A stretch of 8,352 bases of DNA from an uncultured Caulobacteraceae bacterium. GTDB lineage: Bacteria > Pseudomonadota > Alphaproteobacteria > Caulobacterales > TH1-2. The stretch spans positions 1-8,352 of the forward strand of contig CALBST010000347.1 in the NCBI GenBank assembly GCA_937967425.1. The letters are read 5' to 3'. Numbering within the stretch: position 1 is the stretch's first letter; each line of letters begins with the position of its first letter. The notes beneath the pieces are model-generated. The model was not told where the DNA came from, ran no database searches, and saw only the letters and a program-made list of their open reading frames with translations. A program made the translations under genes and the position numbers. Shown here piece after piece: positions 1 to 6,025 of this stretch.

Positions 1-367
1 CGGTTTGCCGTTCAAGCAGCCGTTTGGCGAAGCTCTCACCGACCAGAGGCGGCCAGCGGCGCGTTTTCGGCCATTGCGCTCGCTTGGGTTTGTCGCGCGC
101 TTGCCGCGGCGCGGGTGCGCGCGTGTCGTAGAGCAGGGCGTCTTGGGCGCCATCCATCGCGACCGTGACGGTCGCGGCGCCGCCCTTTGCGGCGATCGCG
201 TCCGCTTTCTCGAACGCCGCTTCGATCGCCCAATAGCGGCGCGTATAATCGCCGTAGAAATTGCCGTTCACCGCAACGCGCCAAATGCCCGAACGCTGGC
301 GGATCGAAATCGTGTCGGCTGTTCTTTGCGGATAAGTCGGTTGAGATGTGTTTGTCATTATGCTCAT
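1..367 (-). CDS. DUF2188-like protein, 3' end outside window
   Basis: This reading frame is open from an ATG at 367 (alternatives at 358 and at 415, all in frame) to the left edge with no stop, so only the N-terminal ~122 residues are present. Numbered from the ATG at 358, residues ~17-67 have the compact pattern of DUF2188-like domains: a short strand, a 'GIWRVAVNG' strand, a helix rich in Ala/Glu ('AIEAAFEKADAIAAKGG') and a final strand 'ATVTVAM'. After it comes an Arg/Lys/Pro/Trp-rich tail (about residues 80-119) that is probably disordered or nucleic-acid binding. The family has no firmly established function. No convincing Shine-Dalgarno precedes any of the three starts, so the true start is uncertain. 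The frame has normal high-GC coding character, and the overlapping antisense frames do not. The domain call comes from pattern memory and is moderate. Confidence 0.62.
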   Translation of the reverse strand, partial: MSIMTNTSQPTYPQRTADTISIRQRSGIWRVAVNGNFYGDYTRRYWAIEAAFEKADAIAAKGGAATVTVAMDGAQDALLYDTRAPAPRQARDKPKRAQWPKTRRWPPLVGESFAKRLLERQT

Positions 368-369
368 CA

Positions 370-382
370 GATCGGGCCGATC
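370..382. promoter_or_regulatory. 13-bp palindrome before the DUF2188-like gene
   Basis: GATCGGGCCGATC is a perfect odd-length palindrome (6-bp arms around a central G) lying 2 bases upstream of the minus-strand ATG at 367. It could be an operator or chance in GC-rich DNA. If the upstream ATG at 415 is used, it is inside the coding region. Confidence 0.2.
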
Positions 383-475
383 GATCAACAAGCGAAGAGC
401 GATGCGACCTTCCATCGCGGTTGGCGGCGAAAACACGCGTCGTGTTGACTTCGATGCAGGAGGGGCCCATCTCTC

Positions 476-559
476 ATGGCATGCAATTGGGCATTCTCTT
501 CGCGGCGCACTTCGTTGCGCGCTTTGCTGGACGCGATCTCTCGCGCCAATAGCCCCTAG
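476..559 (+). CDS. Possible 27-residue leader mini-ORF
   Basis: An unusually strong Shine-Dalgarno (AGGAGGGG, 458-465) sits 10 bases before an ATG at 476 that opens a 27-codon frame, beginning MACNWAFSS, basic in the middle and ending at a TAG (557-559). The stop falls inside the 5' arm of the hairpin at 553-581. A second overlapping frame starts at ATG 481 (MQLGILFAAHF..., 23 codons, stop 550-552) and is more hydrophobic, but it is 15 bases from the Shine-Dalgarno. I do not recognise either peptide. A short ORF whose stop overlaps a hairpin, placed ahead of rnk, resembles a leader peptide/attenuator or a very small stand-alone gene. There is no run of a single regulatory codon of the kind seen in amino-acid leaders. 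It could also be chance. Confidence 0.27.
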   Translation: MACNWAFSSRRTSLRALLDAISRANSP

Positions 560-581
560 CCGGCCCTGCCTCGGCTAGGGG
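553..581 (+). terminator. Hairpin upstream of rnk, terminator or attenuator
   Basis: CCCCTAGCCG (553-562) and CGGCTAGGGG (572-581) form a perfect 10-bp stem with a 9-base loop. The following TCGCTTTGC is only weakly T-rich, so this is a poor classical intrinsic terminator but a strong RNA structure. It ends the possible mini-ORF and lies 76 bases before rnk. Confidence 0.45.
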
Positions 582-623
582 TCGCTTTGCATCCAATCCA
601 TTCGCTTCAAATCAACACAAACA

Positions 624-645
624 CGCGCAGCCCAAAGGGCGCGCG
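624..645 (+). promoter_or_regulatory. Hairpin next to the rnk ribosome-binding site
   Basis: CGCGC-(A)-GCCC (624-633) pairs with GGGCGCGCG (637-645) across an AAA loop. This gives a 9-bp stem with one bulged A. It ends immediately before the only Shine-Dalgarno-like bases of rnk (GGCGAG, 646-651), so it could modulate translation initiation. No regulatory data can be read from sequence. Confidence 0.35.
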
Positions 646-657
646 GCGAGCACGCAC

Positions 658-1047
658 ATGTCCAAGAAAGATTACAAACGTCCGCCCATCGTCATCGCTG
701 AAGACGAGCACGAGCGGCTCACAAGCTTGGCGCTCGCTGCGCTCGACCGTGCCCCCGGTGCAGTCGACCTCTTCGTTGAGCTGTCTCGCGCGAAGACGGT
801 GAAGGCTTTGCCTGAGCACGTCGTTGGCGTCGGCAGTGTGGCGACCTTCGAGTATGACGGATCGTCCTACCGCGAGTTCGAACTCGTCGATCCACACCGC
901 GCCGACATTAGTGAGCGGCGCATCTCGGTGCTGACGCCGGTTGGCGCGATGCTGCTTGGTCTCTCGCAGGGTCAAACCATCGAATGGGTCGGTCCCGACG
1001 ATAGAACGCACAAGGTCGTCGTGGAAAACGTCCGCGCCGCGCGCTGA
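658..1047 (+). CDS. rnk: Rnk, nucleoside diphosphate kinase regulator family
   Basis: This is a 129-residue cytosolic protein of the Rnk/GreA-GreB C-terminal domain family. In E. coli Rnk influences nucleoside diphosphate kinase levels, and the family binds RNA polymerase like a Gre factor with a shortened N-terminal coiled coil. Residues ~1-48 form a helical, charged N-terminus ([27 protein letters not shown]). Residues ~50-128 form the GreA/GreB-C FKBP-like fold, with the hallmark segment '[24 protein letters not shown]' (split here: [11 protein letters not shown], then [13 protein letters not shown] at ~88-110). Length matches the family (about 135). The ATG at 658 has only a weak GGCGAG Shine-Dalgarno 6 bases away, next to a hairpin. 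The gene lies 145 bases upstream of gdh in the same direction, so co-transcription is possible. It could be annotated simply as a GreA/GreB family elongation factor. Confidence 0.88.
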   Translation: MSKKDYKRPPIVIAEDEHERLTSLALAALDRAPGAVDLFVELSRAKTVKALPEHVVGVGSVATFEYDGSSYREFELVDPHRADISERRISVLTPVGAMLLGLSQGQTIEWVGPDDRTHKVVVENVRAAR

Positions 1048-1192
1048 AGCGGGTTTGCGGCCGCAACCGACCACACGGGACCGCCGGTTACATACATCAA
1101 CACGGCGCTTGCCGGGCCCGCTCAAGGCGGGTGCGGCGGGCGCCGCGAGGGCGCGTCAGACGCGCTTCGTTTTCCAGGAAAGAGATTTCACC

Positions 1193-2473
1193 ATGACTCC
1201 CGCACTTCCGAGCTACATCGAGCCAAAGCAGAACATCGCGTCCTGGGAGATGTTCTTGGAGCAGGTGGCGCGCGTTGAGCCCTATCTGAGCGAATGGTCG
1301 CCATGGGTCGATACATTGCGGCGTCCGCGCCGCGCGCTCATCGTCGATGTGCCCGTGCAGATGGACGATGGGGGAATCGCGCACTTCGAAGGCTACCGGG
1401 TGCATCACAATACCAGCCGCGGGCCCGCTAAAGGCGGAGTGCGTTTCCATCCTGACGTCACGCTTGCTGAAGTCATGGCGTTGAGCGCCTGGATGACGAT
1501 CAAGACCGCTTTGGTGAACGTGCCGTTCGGCGGCGGCAAGGGCGGCGTTCGTGTCGATCCAAGCAAGCTCTCGATCGGCGAATTGGAGCGCCTGACGCGC
1601 CGCTACACAGCCGAGATCACTCCGCTGATCGGCCCGCTTCAGGACATTCCTGCGCCCGACGTCAACACCAATCCTCAGATCATGGCCTGGATGATGGATA
1701 CCTACGCCTCGCGCCAGGGCGCGCTGCGCACCAATGTCGTGACCGGCAAGCCTATTAGTCTCGGCGGTTCGCCCGCGCGCGCTGATGCGACCGGCCGCGG
1801 CGTCTTCATTTGTGCGGCCGAGACCGCCGATCATCTGGGGCTCGACCTCAAGGGCGCGCGTGTCGCCATCCAGGGCTTCGGCAATGTCGGCGCCGGCGCC
1901 GCGCGGTTCTTCTCTGAGGCAGGCGCGCGTGTCGTCGCTGTGCAAGACATAACCGGCGCAATCTATGCGAGCGGCGGTCTCGATCCGGCGCGCCTCCAGG
2001 CGCACATCCGCGCGGGCGGCAAGCTCGGAGACTTTCCAGGCGCCGAGGCGCTTGAGATGGACGCGTTCTGGGATGTTGAAACAGACATCCTTGTGCCGGC
2101 CGCGCTCGAAGGGCAGATCGACGCGAAAGTGGCCGCGCGCATCAACACCAGGTTCGTTGTCGAAGGCGCCAACGGGCCGACGACGCCGGCGGGTGATGAT
2201 GTGTTCAAGCGCAGAAACATTCCGGTTGTGCCCGACGTCTTGGCCAATTCCGGCGGCGTCATCGTCTCCTATTTCGAGTGGGCGACGGATGCGAGTTCGC
2301 TCATGTGGGACGAAGGCCAGATCGTACACCGGTTGCGGCACGTGCTCGAAGCTGCCTTTCAATCGGTGTGGTCGCTGCACAAGCAACAGAATGTCGACCT
2401 GCGCACGGCAGCCTACGTGCTTGCCTGTCAGCGCATCCTTGAAGCACGGCGTCTGCGCGGTCTCTTTCCGTGA
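1193..2473 (+). CDS. gdhA: Glutamate dehydrogenase (Glu/Leu/Phe/Val family)
   Basis: This 426-residue enzyme interconverts glutamate with 2-oxoglutarate and ammonia. The start is set by AGGAAAGAG (1176-1184), 8 bases before ATG 1193. The frame is open further upstream, but that extension has no family sequence and overlaps rnk. The N-terminal substrate domain carries K80 (GPAKGGVR), K104 (MTIKTAL), K116 (GGGKGG) and D156 (PAPDVNTN). These equal the catalytic K89/K113/K125/D165 of Clostridium symbiosum GDH with a constant offset of 9. The nucleotide domain has GFGNVG at 228-233 and an acidic residue (D252) just after the second strand, which suggests NAD+ rather than NADP+ and therefore a catabolic role; this is inference. 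'[15 protein letters not shown]' (321-335) is the expected substrate/cofactor hinge. Nothing is missing or truncated. A branched-chain or phenylalanine dehydrogenase is less likely because of the full GDH Lys/Asp set and the length. Confidence 0.95.
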   Translation: MTPALPSYIEPKQNIASWEMFLEQVARVEPYLSEWSPWVDTLRRPRRALIVDVPVQMDDGGIAHFEGYRVHHNTSRGPAKGGVRFHPDVTLAEVMALSAWMTIKTALVNVPFGGGKGGVRVDPSKLSIGELERLTRRYTAEITPLIGPLQDIPAPDVNTNPQIMAWMMDTYASRQGALRTNVVTGKPISLGGSPARADATGRGVFICAAETADHLGLDLKGARVAIQGFGNVGAGAARFFSEAGARVVAVQDITGAIYASGGLDPARLQAHIRAGGKLGDFPGAEALEMDAFWDVETDILVPAALEGQIDAKVAARINTRFVVEGANGPTTPAGDDVFKRRNIPVVPDVLANSGGVIVSYFEWATDASSLMWDEGQIVHRLRHVLEAAFQSVWSLHKQQNVDLRTAAYVLACQRILEARRLRGLFP

Positions 2474-2500
2474 TGGATAGCGACCTAACCGCACGCTCAA

Positions 2501-2534
2501 GGCGCGCGCGCTTGAATACCAACTGGCGCGCGCC
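2501..2534 (+). terminator. GC-rich inverted repeat after gdh
   Basis: GGCGCGCGC (2501-2509) and GCGCGCGCC (2526-2534) are a perfect 9-bp inverted repeat with a 16-base spacer, 27 bases after the gdh stop. No T-run follows. The left arm also lies within TCAAG...CTTGA (2497-2515). It may slow or end transcription, or be a by-product of local GC richness. Confidence 0.3.
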
Positions 2535-2605
2535 GACATCACGGGCGATGTCCCAAGGCGCACATTCCGCGCGAGCGCGCCGCGTTTTTAGAACGCCGCT
2601 CTAGC

Positions 2606-2640
2606 TTGCCCTCGGTTGGCTGACGCCAGCCTGAGGGCAA
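2606..2640. terminator. Long hairpin between gdh and the small membrane protein gene
   Basis: Bases 2606-2620 pair with 2625-2640: TTGCCCTC with GAGGGCAA, then GGTTGGC with GCCAGCC. There is one bulged T (2632), one G-U pair and a TGAC loop, for about 15 bp in total. It is the strongest secondary structure in the window. No T-run follows directly on either strand (CTTTTTC occurs 12 bases later on the plus strand). It is a factor-assisted terminator candidate for gdh or a REP-like intergenic element. The rest of 2474-2731 holds no gene I can support. Confidence 0.45.
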
Positions 2641-2731
2641 ACAGCAACCTGCACTTTTTCATCACAACGAGCAGCTGGCCGCGCGTGACCCGCGCCCGCC
2701 GAGAGCTGCTGCGCAAGAAGGATCAAGTTTC

Positions 2732-2929
2732 ATGTCATCTTTTGACCGGTTTCCCTCGACCTACGGACGCGACGAAGCGCGCGTGCTGACGCGCGCCAAA
2801 ACGGGTATGACCAGGCGCAATCTTACCTGGGATAAGCCCGCTATCGTGGCTTTGCTCGCCGCAAGCGCGATTTTTGCGCCGTTTGCGGTCGCGGTGCTGA
2901 AACAGGCAGCGCAGATCTTCGCCTCTTGA
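2732..2929 (+). CDS. Small single-pass membrane protein of unknown function
   Basis: This 65-residue protein starts at ATG 2732 with AAGGA (2718-2722) 9 bases upstream. Residues 1-35 are hydrophilic and basic (two TRAKTG/TRRNL-like basic stretches), and residues ~36-59 form one hydrophobic helix (PAIVALLAASAIFAPFAVAV, then LKQ), ending AQIFAS. The basic N-terminus suggests an N-in, C-out orientation by the positive-inside rule. I do not recognise the family. The good ribosome-binding site and hydrophobic C-terminus make it a plausible real gene. It precedes the AhpD-like/budC/dps cluster by 126 bases, so it may be transcribed separately or read through. Confidence 0.6.
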   Translation: MSSFDRFPSTYGRDEARVLTRAKTGMTRRNLTWDKPAIVALLAASAIFAPFAVAVLKQAAQIFAS

Positions 2930-2958
2930 GGCGAGGGTCGTGACGCTTGCCGCGCGAT

Positions 2959-2977
2959 TGTCCGCCCTGGGCGAACA
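2959..2977. promoter_or_regulatory. 19-bp near-perfect dyad upstream of the AhpD-like gene
   Basis: TGTCCGCCCTGGGCGAACA reads as TGT-C-CGCCC / GGGCG-A-ACA around a central T, with one mismatch pair. It lies 79 bases before the AhpD-like ATG, in a non-coding gap, where a repressor or activator site would be expected. It could also be a weak hairpin ending the upstream membrane-protein transcript. Confidence 0.3.
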
Positions 2978-3005
2978 GACCAGCCGGGGATGCGGCGATG
3001 ATCGC

Positions 3006-3019
3006 GTCGCTTAAGCGAC
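3006..3019. promoter_or_regulatory. 14-bp perfect palindrome upstream of the AhpD-like gene
   Basis: GTCGCTTAAGCGAC is a perfect 14-bp palindrome with an AT-containing centre in GC-rich surroundings, 36 bases before the ATG at 3056. Position and symmetry fit an operator for a dimeric regulator of the operon that starts here. The regulator is not identifiable from the window. Confidence 0.4.
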
Positions 3020-3055
3020 CCACATCATTCTCAAGCAACACGAAGAGGAGAGATC

Positions 3056-3406
3056 ATGATGCTGGATTGGGCCGATTATCGCCGCCAGCTTGGCGATGGC
3101 GTCAAAGAGCTTGGCCGGCTCAGTCCCGATGCGGTCAAGAGCTATGTGGCCCTGAGCCAGGCAGGCCAGCGCACCGATATCCTGGGCGCGAAGACCCGCG
3201 AATTGATCGCGCTCGCTGTCGCGGTAACGGCGCGCTGCGATGGCTGCATCGCCACCCATGTCGATGCCGCGATCAAGCACGGCGCCAGCCGGGAAGAGAT
3301 CGCCGAGGCGCTCAGCGTCGCCATAGCCATCAATGCGGGCGCAGCGCTCGTCTATTCGGCGCGCACCCTGGACGTCCATGCCGCGCTGAGCAGCGCAACC
3401 CAATGA
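3056..3406 (+). CDS. AhpD-like carboxymuconolactone decarboxylase family protein
   Basis: This 116-residue alpha-helical protein of the AhpD/CMD family carries the redox signature E-x11-C-x2-C-x3-H: E49, C61, C64 (CDGC) and H68. In AhpD this set forms a thiol-disulfide centre that protonates and reduces partner peroxiredoxin or adaptors. Length is that of single-domain CMD proteins (100-130). The core helix region runs to 'ALSVAIAINAGAALVYS' (85-101). The start is ATG 3056, with AGGAG (3046-3050) 5 bases away, or the adjacent ATG 3059 at 8 bases. No AhpC gene is nearby, so the partner and exact substrate are unknown. It is not a true carboxymuconolactone decarboxylase by context. It is the first gene of a tight cluster: the next gene's Shine-Dalgarno overlaps its stop. 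Probably it has a peroxide/thiol redox role linked to the Dps encoded downstream. Confidence 0.85.
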   Translation: MMLDWADYRRQLGDGVKELGRLSPDAVKSYVALSQAGQRTDILGAKTRELIALAVAVTARCDGCIATHVDAAIKHGASREEIAEALSVAIAINAGAALVYSARTLDVHAALSSATQ

Positions 3407-3417
3407 AGGAGACCATG

Positions 3418-4200
3418 ATGAAAAAGATTGAAGACAAAGCCGCCCTGGTGACCGGCGCAGGCCAAGGCATTGGCCGCGCGATCGCATTGCGCCTCGCCAA
3501 AGATGGCGCCGACATCGCCATCGTCGATATGAACGAGGCCAAGATGACCGACGTCGCCAGCGAGGTGCGCGACCTTGGCCGCAAGGCGACGACGTTCAAA
3601 GCCGACGTGTCCAAACGCGACGATGTCTATGCCGCCATCGAAAACGCCGAGAAGGTCTTGGGCGGGTTCGACATCATGGTGAACAATGCGGGCATCGCCC
3701 AAGTGCAGCCGATCGCGGACGTGACCCAGGACGAACTCGACAAGATCATGAAGATCAATGTCGGCGGCGTGCTCTGGGGCATCCAGGCGGCTGCAGCGAA
3801 GTTCAAACAGCGCAAGCACAAGGGCAAGATCATCAATGCCGCTTCGATTGCAGGCCATGATGGCTTTGCCATGCTTGGCGTCTATTCGGCGACCAAGTTC
3901 GCCGTGCGGGCCCTGACGCAGGCGGCGGCCAAGGAGTATGCGAGCGCGGGCATCACCGTGAACGCCTACGCCCCTGGCATCGTCGGCACCGACATGTGGG
4001 TGGAGATTGACCGGCGCTTTGCGGAGATCACCGGCGCGAAGGTTGGCGCCACCTACAAGCAATACGTGGAGGGGATTGCTTTGGGCCGTGCATCGACGCC
4101 CGAGGATGTCGCCGCGTTCGTGGCGTACCTGTCTGGGCCTGACTCCGACTACATGACGGGTCAGACGCCGATGATCGACGGCGGTATCGTCTATCGGTGA
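3418..4200 (+). CDS. budC: Acetoin reductase / 2,3-butanediol dehydrogenase (BudC-like SDR)
   Basis: This 260-residue classical short-chain dehydrogenase closely resembles Klebsiella BudC. Shared features include GGFDIMVNNAG, 'WGIQAA', 'GKIINA', 'YSATKFAVRALTQ', 'MWVEIDR' and 'SPDSDYMTGQ'-like GPDSDYMTGQTPMIDGG near the end. It has the TGAGQGIG cofactor loop (12-19), D37 after the second strand (NAD preference), NNAG (89-92), N114, S143, Y156 and K160, the full catalytic tetrad. The expected reaction is diacetyl/acetoin to 2,3-butanediol with NADH, regenerating NAD+ in the cytosol. AAGGAG (3406-3411) is 6 bases from ATG 3418; ATGs at 3415 and 3403 are alternatives, the last overlapping the previous stop. 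No acetolactate synthase or decarboxylase gene is in view, so the physiological substrate may be another alpha-hydroxyketone. It lies 11 bases after the AhpD-like gene. Confidence 0.85.
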   Translation: MKKIEDKAALVTGAGQGIGRAIALRLAKDGADIAIVDMNEAKMTDVASEVRDLGRKATTFKADVSKRDDVYAAIENAEKVLGGFDIMVNNAGIAQVQPIADVTQDELDKIMKINVGGVLWGIQAAAAKFKQRKHKGKIINAASIAGHDGFAMLGVYSATKFAVRALTQAAAKEYASAGITVNAYAPGIVGTDMWVEIDRRFAEITGAKVGATYKQYVEGIALGRASTPEDVAAFVAYLSGPDSDYMTGQTPMIDGGIVYR

Positions 4201-4209
4201 GGCGTTGTG

Positions 4210-4395
4210 ATGAGCACTTATGATCGAGCCATCGCGCGATGGGAAGGCGAGGGCGGCGGACCGAGGTTGGTCGCCCAGCCGGATGGTCAGCGAACGGACC
4301 GTCATCGCGCTGACTGGGCGGACGCCAACCCCTCGGCGCGCGCCGCGGATTTATCAACTCAGACGCAAGGAGCCCAGCATGTCAGCGACGCGTAA
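4210..4395 (+). CDS. Small hypothetical protein overlapping the dps start
   Basis: This 61-residue hydrophilic frame (ATG 4210, or GTG 4207) begins 9 bases after budC and overlaps the first 17 bases of dps in another frame. A GGTGAGG-like Shine-Dalgarno (4196-4202) overlaps the end of budC, 7 bases from ATG 4210. The N-terminus MSTYDRAIARWEGEGGGPR looks like a short family of conserved 'RWExEGG' alphaproteobacterial hypotheticals. This is memory-based and unverified. The C-terminal half is low in hydrophobic residues and may be unconserved. It contains a 12-bp GC palindrome (4334-4345). It may also be untranslated leader of dps. Confidence 0.42.
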   Translation: MSTYDRAIARWEGEGGGPRLVAQPDGQRTDRHRADWADANPSARAADLSTQTQGAQHVSDA

Positions 4396-4849
4396 TGACC
4401 TTCCCGACAACACCCGAAAAGCCATGATCGCGCTCTTGAATGCACGCCTGGTCGATGCAATCGATCTGCGGTTGGGCTTGAAACAGGCGCACTGGAACAT
4501 CAAAGGAGCGAACTTCGTCGCTCTGCATCAGCTGTTCGATCAGATCCAAGCGCGTGTCGCCGTCTTCGTCGACGACATTGCCGAACGCGCAGTCGCGCTT
4601 GGCGGTTATGCTAATGGCGCCACCCAGGCTGTCGCGTTAGGCACGCAGCTCAAGGCTTATCCCACGGAGATGTTGGATCACGGCGGGCACTCCGCCGCTG
4701 TGGCCGACCGGCTCGCCGCGTTCGGCAAATTGGTCCGAGGCGCCATAGACGCGGCTGACGAAGCCGGCGACAAGGGCACGGCCGATCTCTTCACCGGCGT
4801 CTCTCGTCAAATTGATAAGGACCTTTGGCTGGTCGAGGCGCATCTCTGA
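4379..4849 (+). CDS. dps: Dps, DNA-binding ferritin-like protein
   Basis: This is a 156-residue ferritin-like four-helix protein of the Dps family, expected to form 12-mers that oxidise Fe2+ with H2O2 and store the ferric core, shielding DNA from hydroxyl radicals. All inter-subunit ferroxidase ligands are present with a constant offset of 13 from E. coli Dps: H38, H50, D54, D65 and E69, in the segments KQAHWNIKG, ALHQLFD and DDIAERAVALGG. The N-terminal tail is short with few basic residues, so DNA binding may be weak. AAGGAG (4367-4372), 6 bases before ATG 4379, fixes the start. The end is a normal C-terminus (DKDLWLVEAHL). It is the last gene of the AhpD-like/budC cluster and ends at a symmetric hairpin. 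Sharing an operon with an AhpD-like thiol protein supports an oxidative-stress role. Confidence 0.94.
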   Translation: MSATRNDLPDNTRKAMIALLNARLVDAIDLRLGLKQAHWNIKGANFVALHQLFDQIQARVAVFVDDIAERAVALGGYANGATQAVALGTQLKAYPTEMLDHGGHSAAVADRLAAFGKLVRGAIDAADEAGDKGTADLFTGVSRQIDKDLWLVEAHL

Positions 4850-4869
4850 GGCGATGAGCAGTCAAGAGC

Positions 4870-4895
4870 GCTGTCCGCGCCAAGCCGCGGACAGC
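4870..4895. terminator. Convergent hairpin between dps and usp
   Basis: GCTGTCCGCG (4870-4879) and CGCGGACAGC (4886-4895) form a perfect 10-bp stem with a CCAAGC loop in the 58-base gap between the convergent dps and usp stops. It is symmetric, so it can act on both strands. Neither side has a long T-run (CTTG on either side). Placement strongly suggests a bidirectional terminator. Confidence 0.65.
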
Positions 4896-4907
4896 TGCCT
4901 TGCGCCG

Positions 4908-5801
4908 TCAGTTTGGCGGCGCCCGGACCACCAGGATGTCGCTCGGCGTGGCGTCGACGATCTTCGGCGCGTGACCGCCAATGAGCAGGTGAAACAGGAT
5001 GCCCCGTCCCAGCGTTCCGATAACGACGAGATCGGCATTGCGCTCTACAACGTAGTTGCGGATCATGATTTCGGGCGCGCCATGCTCAATCAAGGTCACG
5101 ACATGAGGTCGAGCCGGTTCAGGCATGTCAGTGTCTGCTACGAACGAACGGATCTCCTCCATTTCCATCGCGGAGAATTCTCGGCTGAGCTGCGATCCTC
5201 CTGTGAGTGAGCGATAGGGCAGATCGAAGGCGTGCATGACGGCATGGACCGCGTCGGGGAACATGGCCGCGGCGACGCTCAGGCCGTGGCGGGATTCTTC
5301 GGTGAAATCGACGCCGGTCAGGACATGGTTATAAGGGCCAGACGGACGCGTCTTTACCACCAGGACCGACACCGGCGCGCGCCTCATCAAGTGTTCCACG
5401 GTGCGTCCGAGCGCGACCCTGCCGAGCGCCCGCTCACGCGCAGCGCCCAATACGATCAAATCGCAGCGTTCGCGCTCTGCGACAGCAAGCGCGAGTTGGG
5501 CGGGATCTCCTTCGGCGACGATGATACGGAGGTCGGCGACCTCTTCGCGCATGTCGCGGCGGATCTGGTTCTCGACGGCGATTGCCGGATCAGGGGGCCT
5601 TCGCCAAGAAGGGATGTCCTCGTAGATCGAGGAAGGCGTCGTCGCGGGTTCTGTCTCAAGTGCGTGCAACACCAACAGGGCCGCATTCCATCGGCGGGCC
5701 AATTGCACGGCGCGATCCAGCGCGCGATCGCTGTTGGCGCTCAAATCCGTGGCTAAGAGAATTCTCTTTGGCGGCGCGGACGGCCAGGAAGACTCTGTCA
5801 T
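4908..5801 (-). CDS. Tandem-domain universal stress protein (UspA family)
   Basis: This 297-residue cytosolic protein has two Usp (PF00582-type) domains at about 12-149 and 156-293. Each starts with a beta-strand/Asp motif (LLATDLS with D19; LTGVDFT with D165) and ends with strand-like V-x-V-L-V-V. The ATP-binding motif G-2x-G-9x-G-(S/T) is nearly intact in domain 2 (G262, G265, G275, then Gly instead of Ser/Thr). It is degenerate in domain 1 (G119-A-A-R122, then G132-R). One domain probably binds nucleotide and the other is structural. Tandem Usps usually respond to starvation, hypoxia or oxidative stress; the precise role here is unknown. GGAG lies 7 bases before the ATG at 5801. It is convergent with dps. 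Confidence 0.92.
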   Translation of the reverse strand: MTESSWPSAPPKRILLATDLSANSDRALDRAVQLARRWNAALLVLHALETEPATTPSSIYEDIPSWRRPPDPAIAVENQIRRDMREEVADLRIIVAEGDPAQLALAVAERERCDLIVLGAARERALGRVALGRTVEHLMRRAPVSVLVVKTRPSGPYNHVLTGVDFTEESRHGLSVAAAMFPDAVHAVMHAFDLPYRSLTGGSQLSREFSAMEMEEIRSFVADTDMPEPARPHVVTLIEHGAPEIMIRNYVVERNADLVVIGTLGRGILFHLLIGGHAPKIVDATPSDILVVRAPPN

Positions 5802-6025
5802 CGATGCGCTCCGAAGTTGGGCGGACGGGCGTTCATCAGTCTAAGCAGGTCACGGCGCATCGGCCAGCGTTTCCACCCCAACCGTTTGAGTGCGGCCTCG
5901 GCCAAACAACCTGTTTCCGGCGCGATTCCGGAATCCGCTCCGCCGCTTCACCTCCGCGTGACGGAACACCTAGCCCTGCGAATTGCGCGGCGTCGATGTC
6001 CTGTGAGTCAATGCCACTCCGCGCC
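5802..6025. other. Intergenic region upstream of usp, no supported gene
   Basis: This 224-base gap lies between the usp start and the stop of the upstream minus-strand small gene. It must contain the usp promoter, but I see no convincing -35/-10 pair. It contains a perfect 12-bp palindrome GATTCCGGAATC (5924-5935), with an earlier TTCCGG half copy (5915-5920). It could be a regulator site about 120 bases before usp. Overlapping frames across the gap lack coding character. Confidence 0.4.

Noticed and set aside
36..470. 144-residue minus-strand frame at the left edge
   Set aside because: Arg/Ser/His-rich composition typical of a wrong frame; the overlapping open frame to position 1 has domain-like sequence.
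445..473. TTGACT as a -35 element upstream of the mini-ORF
   Set aside because: The correctly spaced -10 position reads CATCTC and the transcript would start after the Shine-Dalgarno.
1117..1131. CCCGC/GCGGG short hairpin between rnk and gdh
   Set aside because: A 5-bp stem with no T-run in very GC-rich DNA is expected by chance.
941..1192. Upstream extension of the gdh frame
   Set aside because: It overlaps rnk, lacks GDH family sequence, and a clear Shine-Dalgarno supports ATG 1193.
1097..2563. 488-residue open frame antisense to gdh
   Set aside because: It mirrors the complete, motif-verified gdh and has no recognisable domain; long antisense frames are common in high-GC genes.
2947..3417. 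Upstream extension of the BudC-like frame
   Set aside because: It overlaps the AhpD-like gene in another frame and is Arg-rich out-of-frame sequence; the SDR fold begins right after ATG 3418.
3352..4305. 317-residue frame antisense to budC
   Set aside because: Shadow frame with His/Arg/Asp-rich composition and no domain; budC on the plus strand has every SDR motif.
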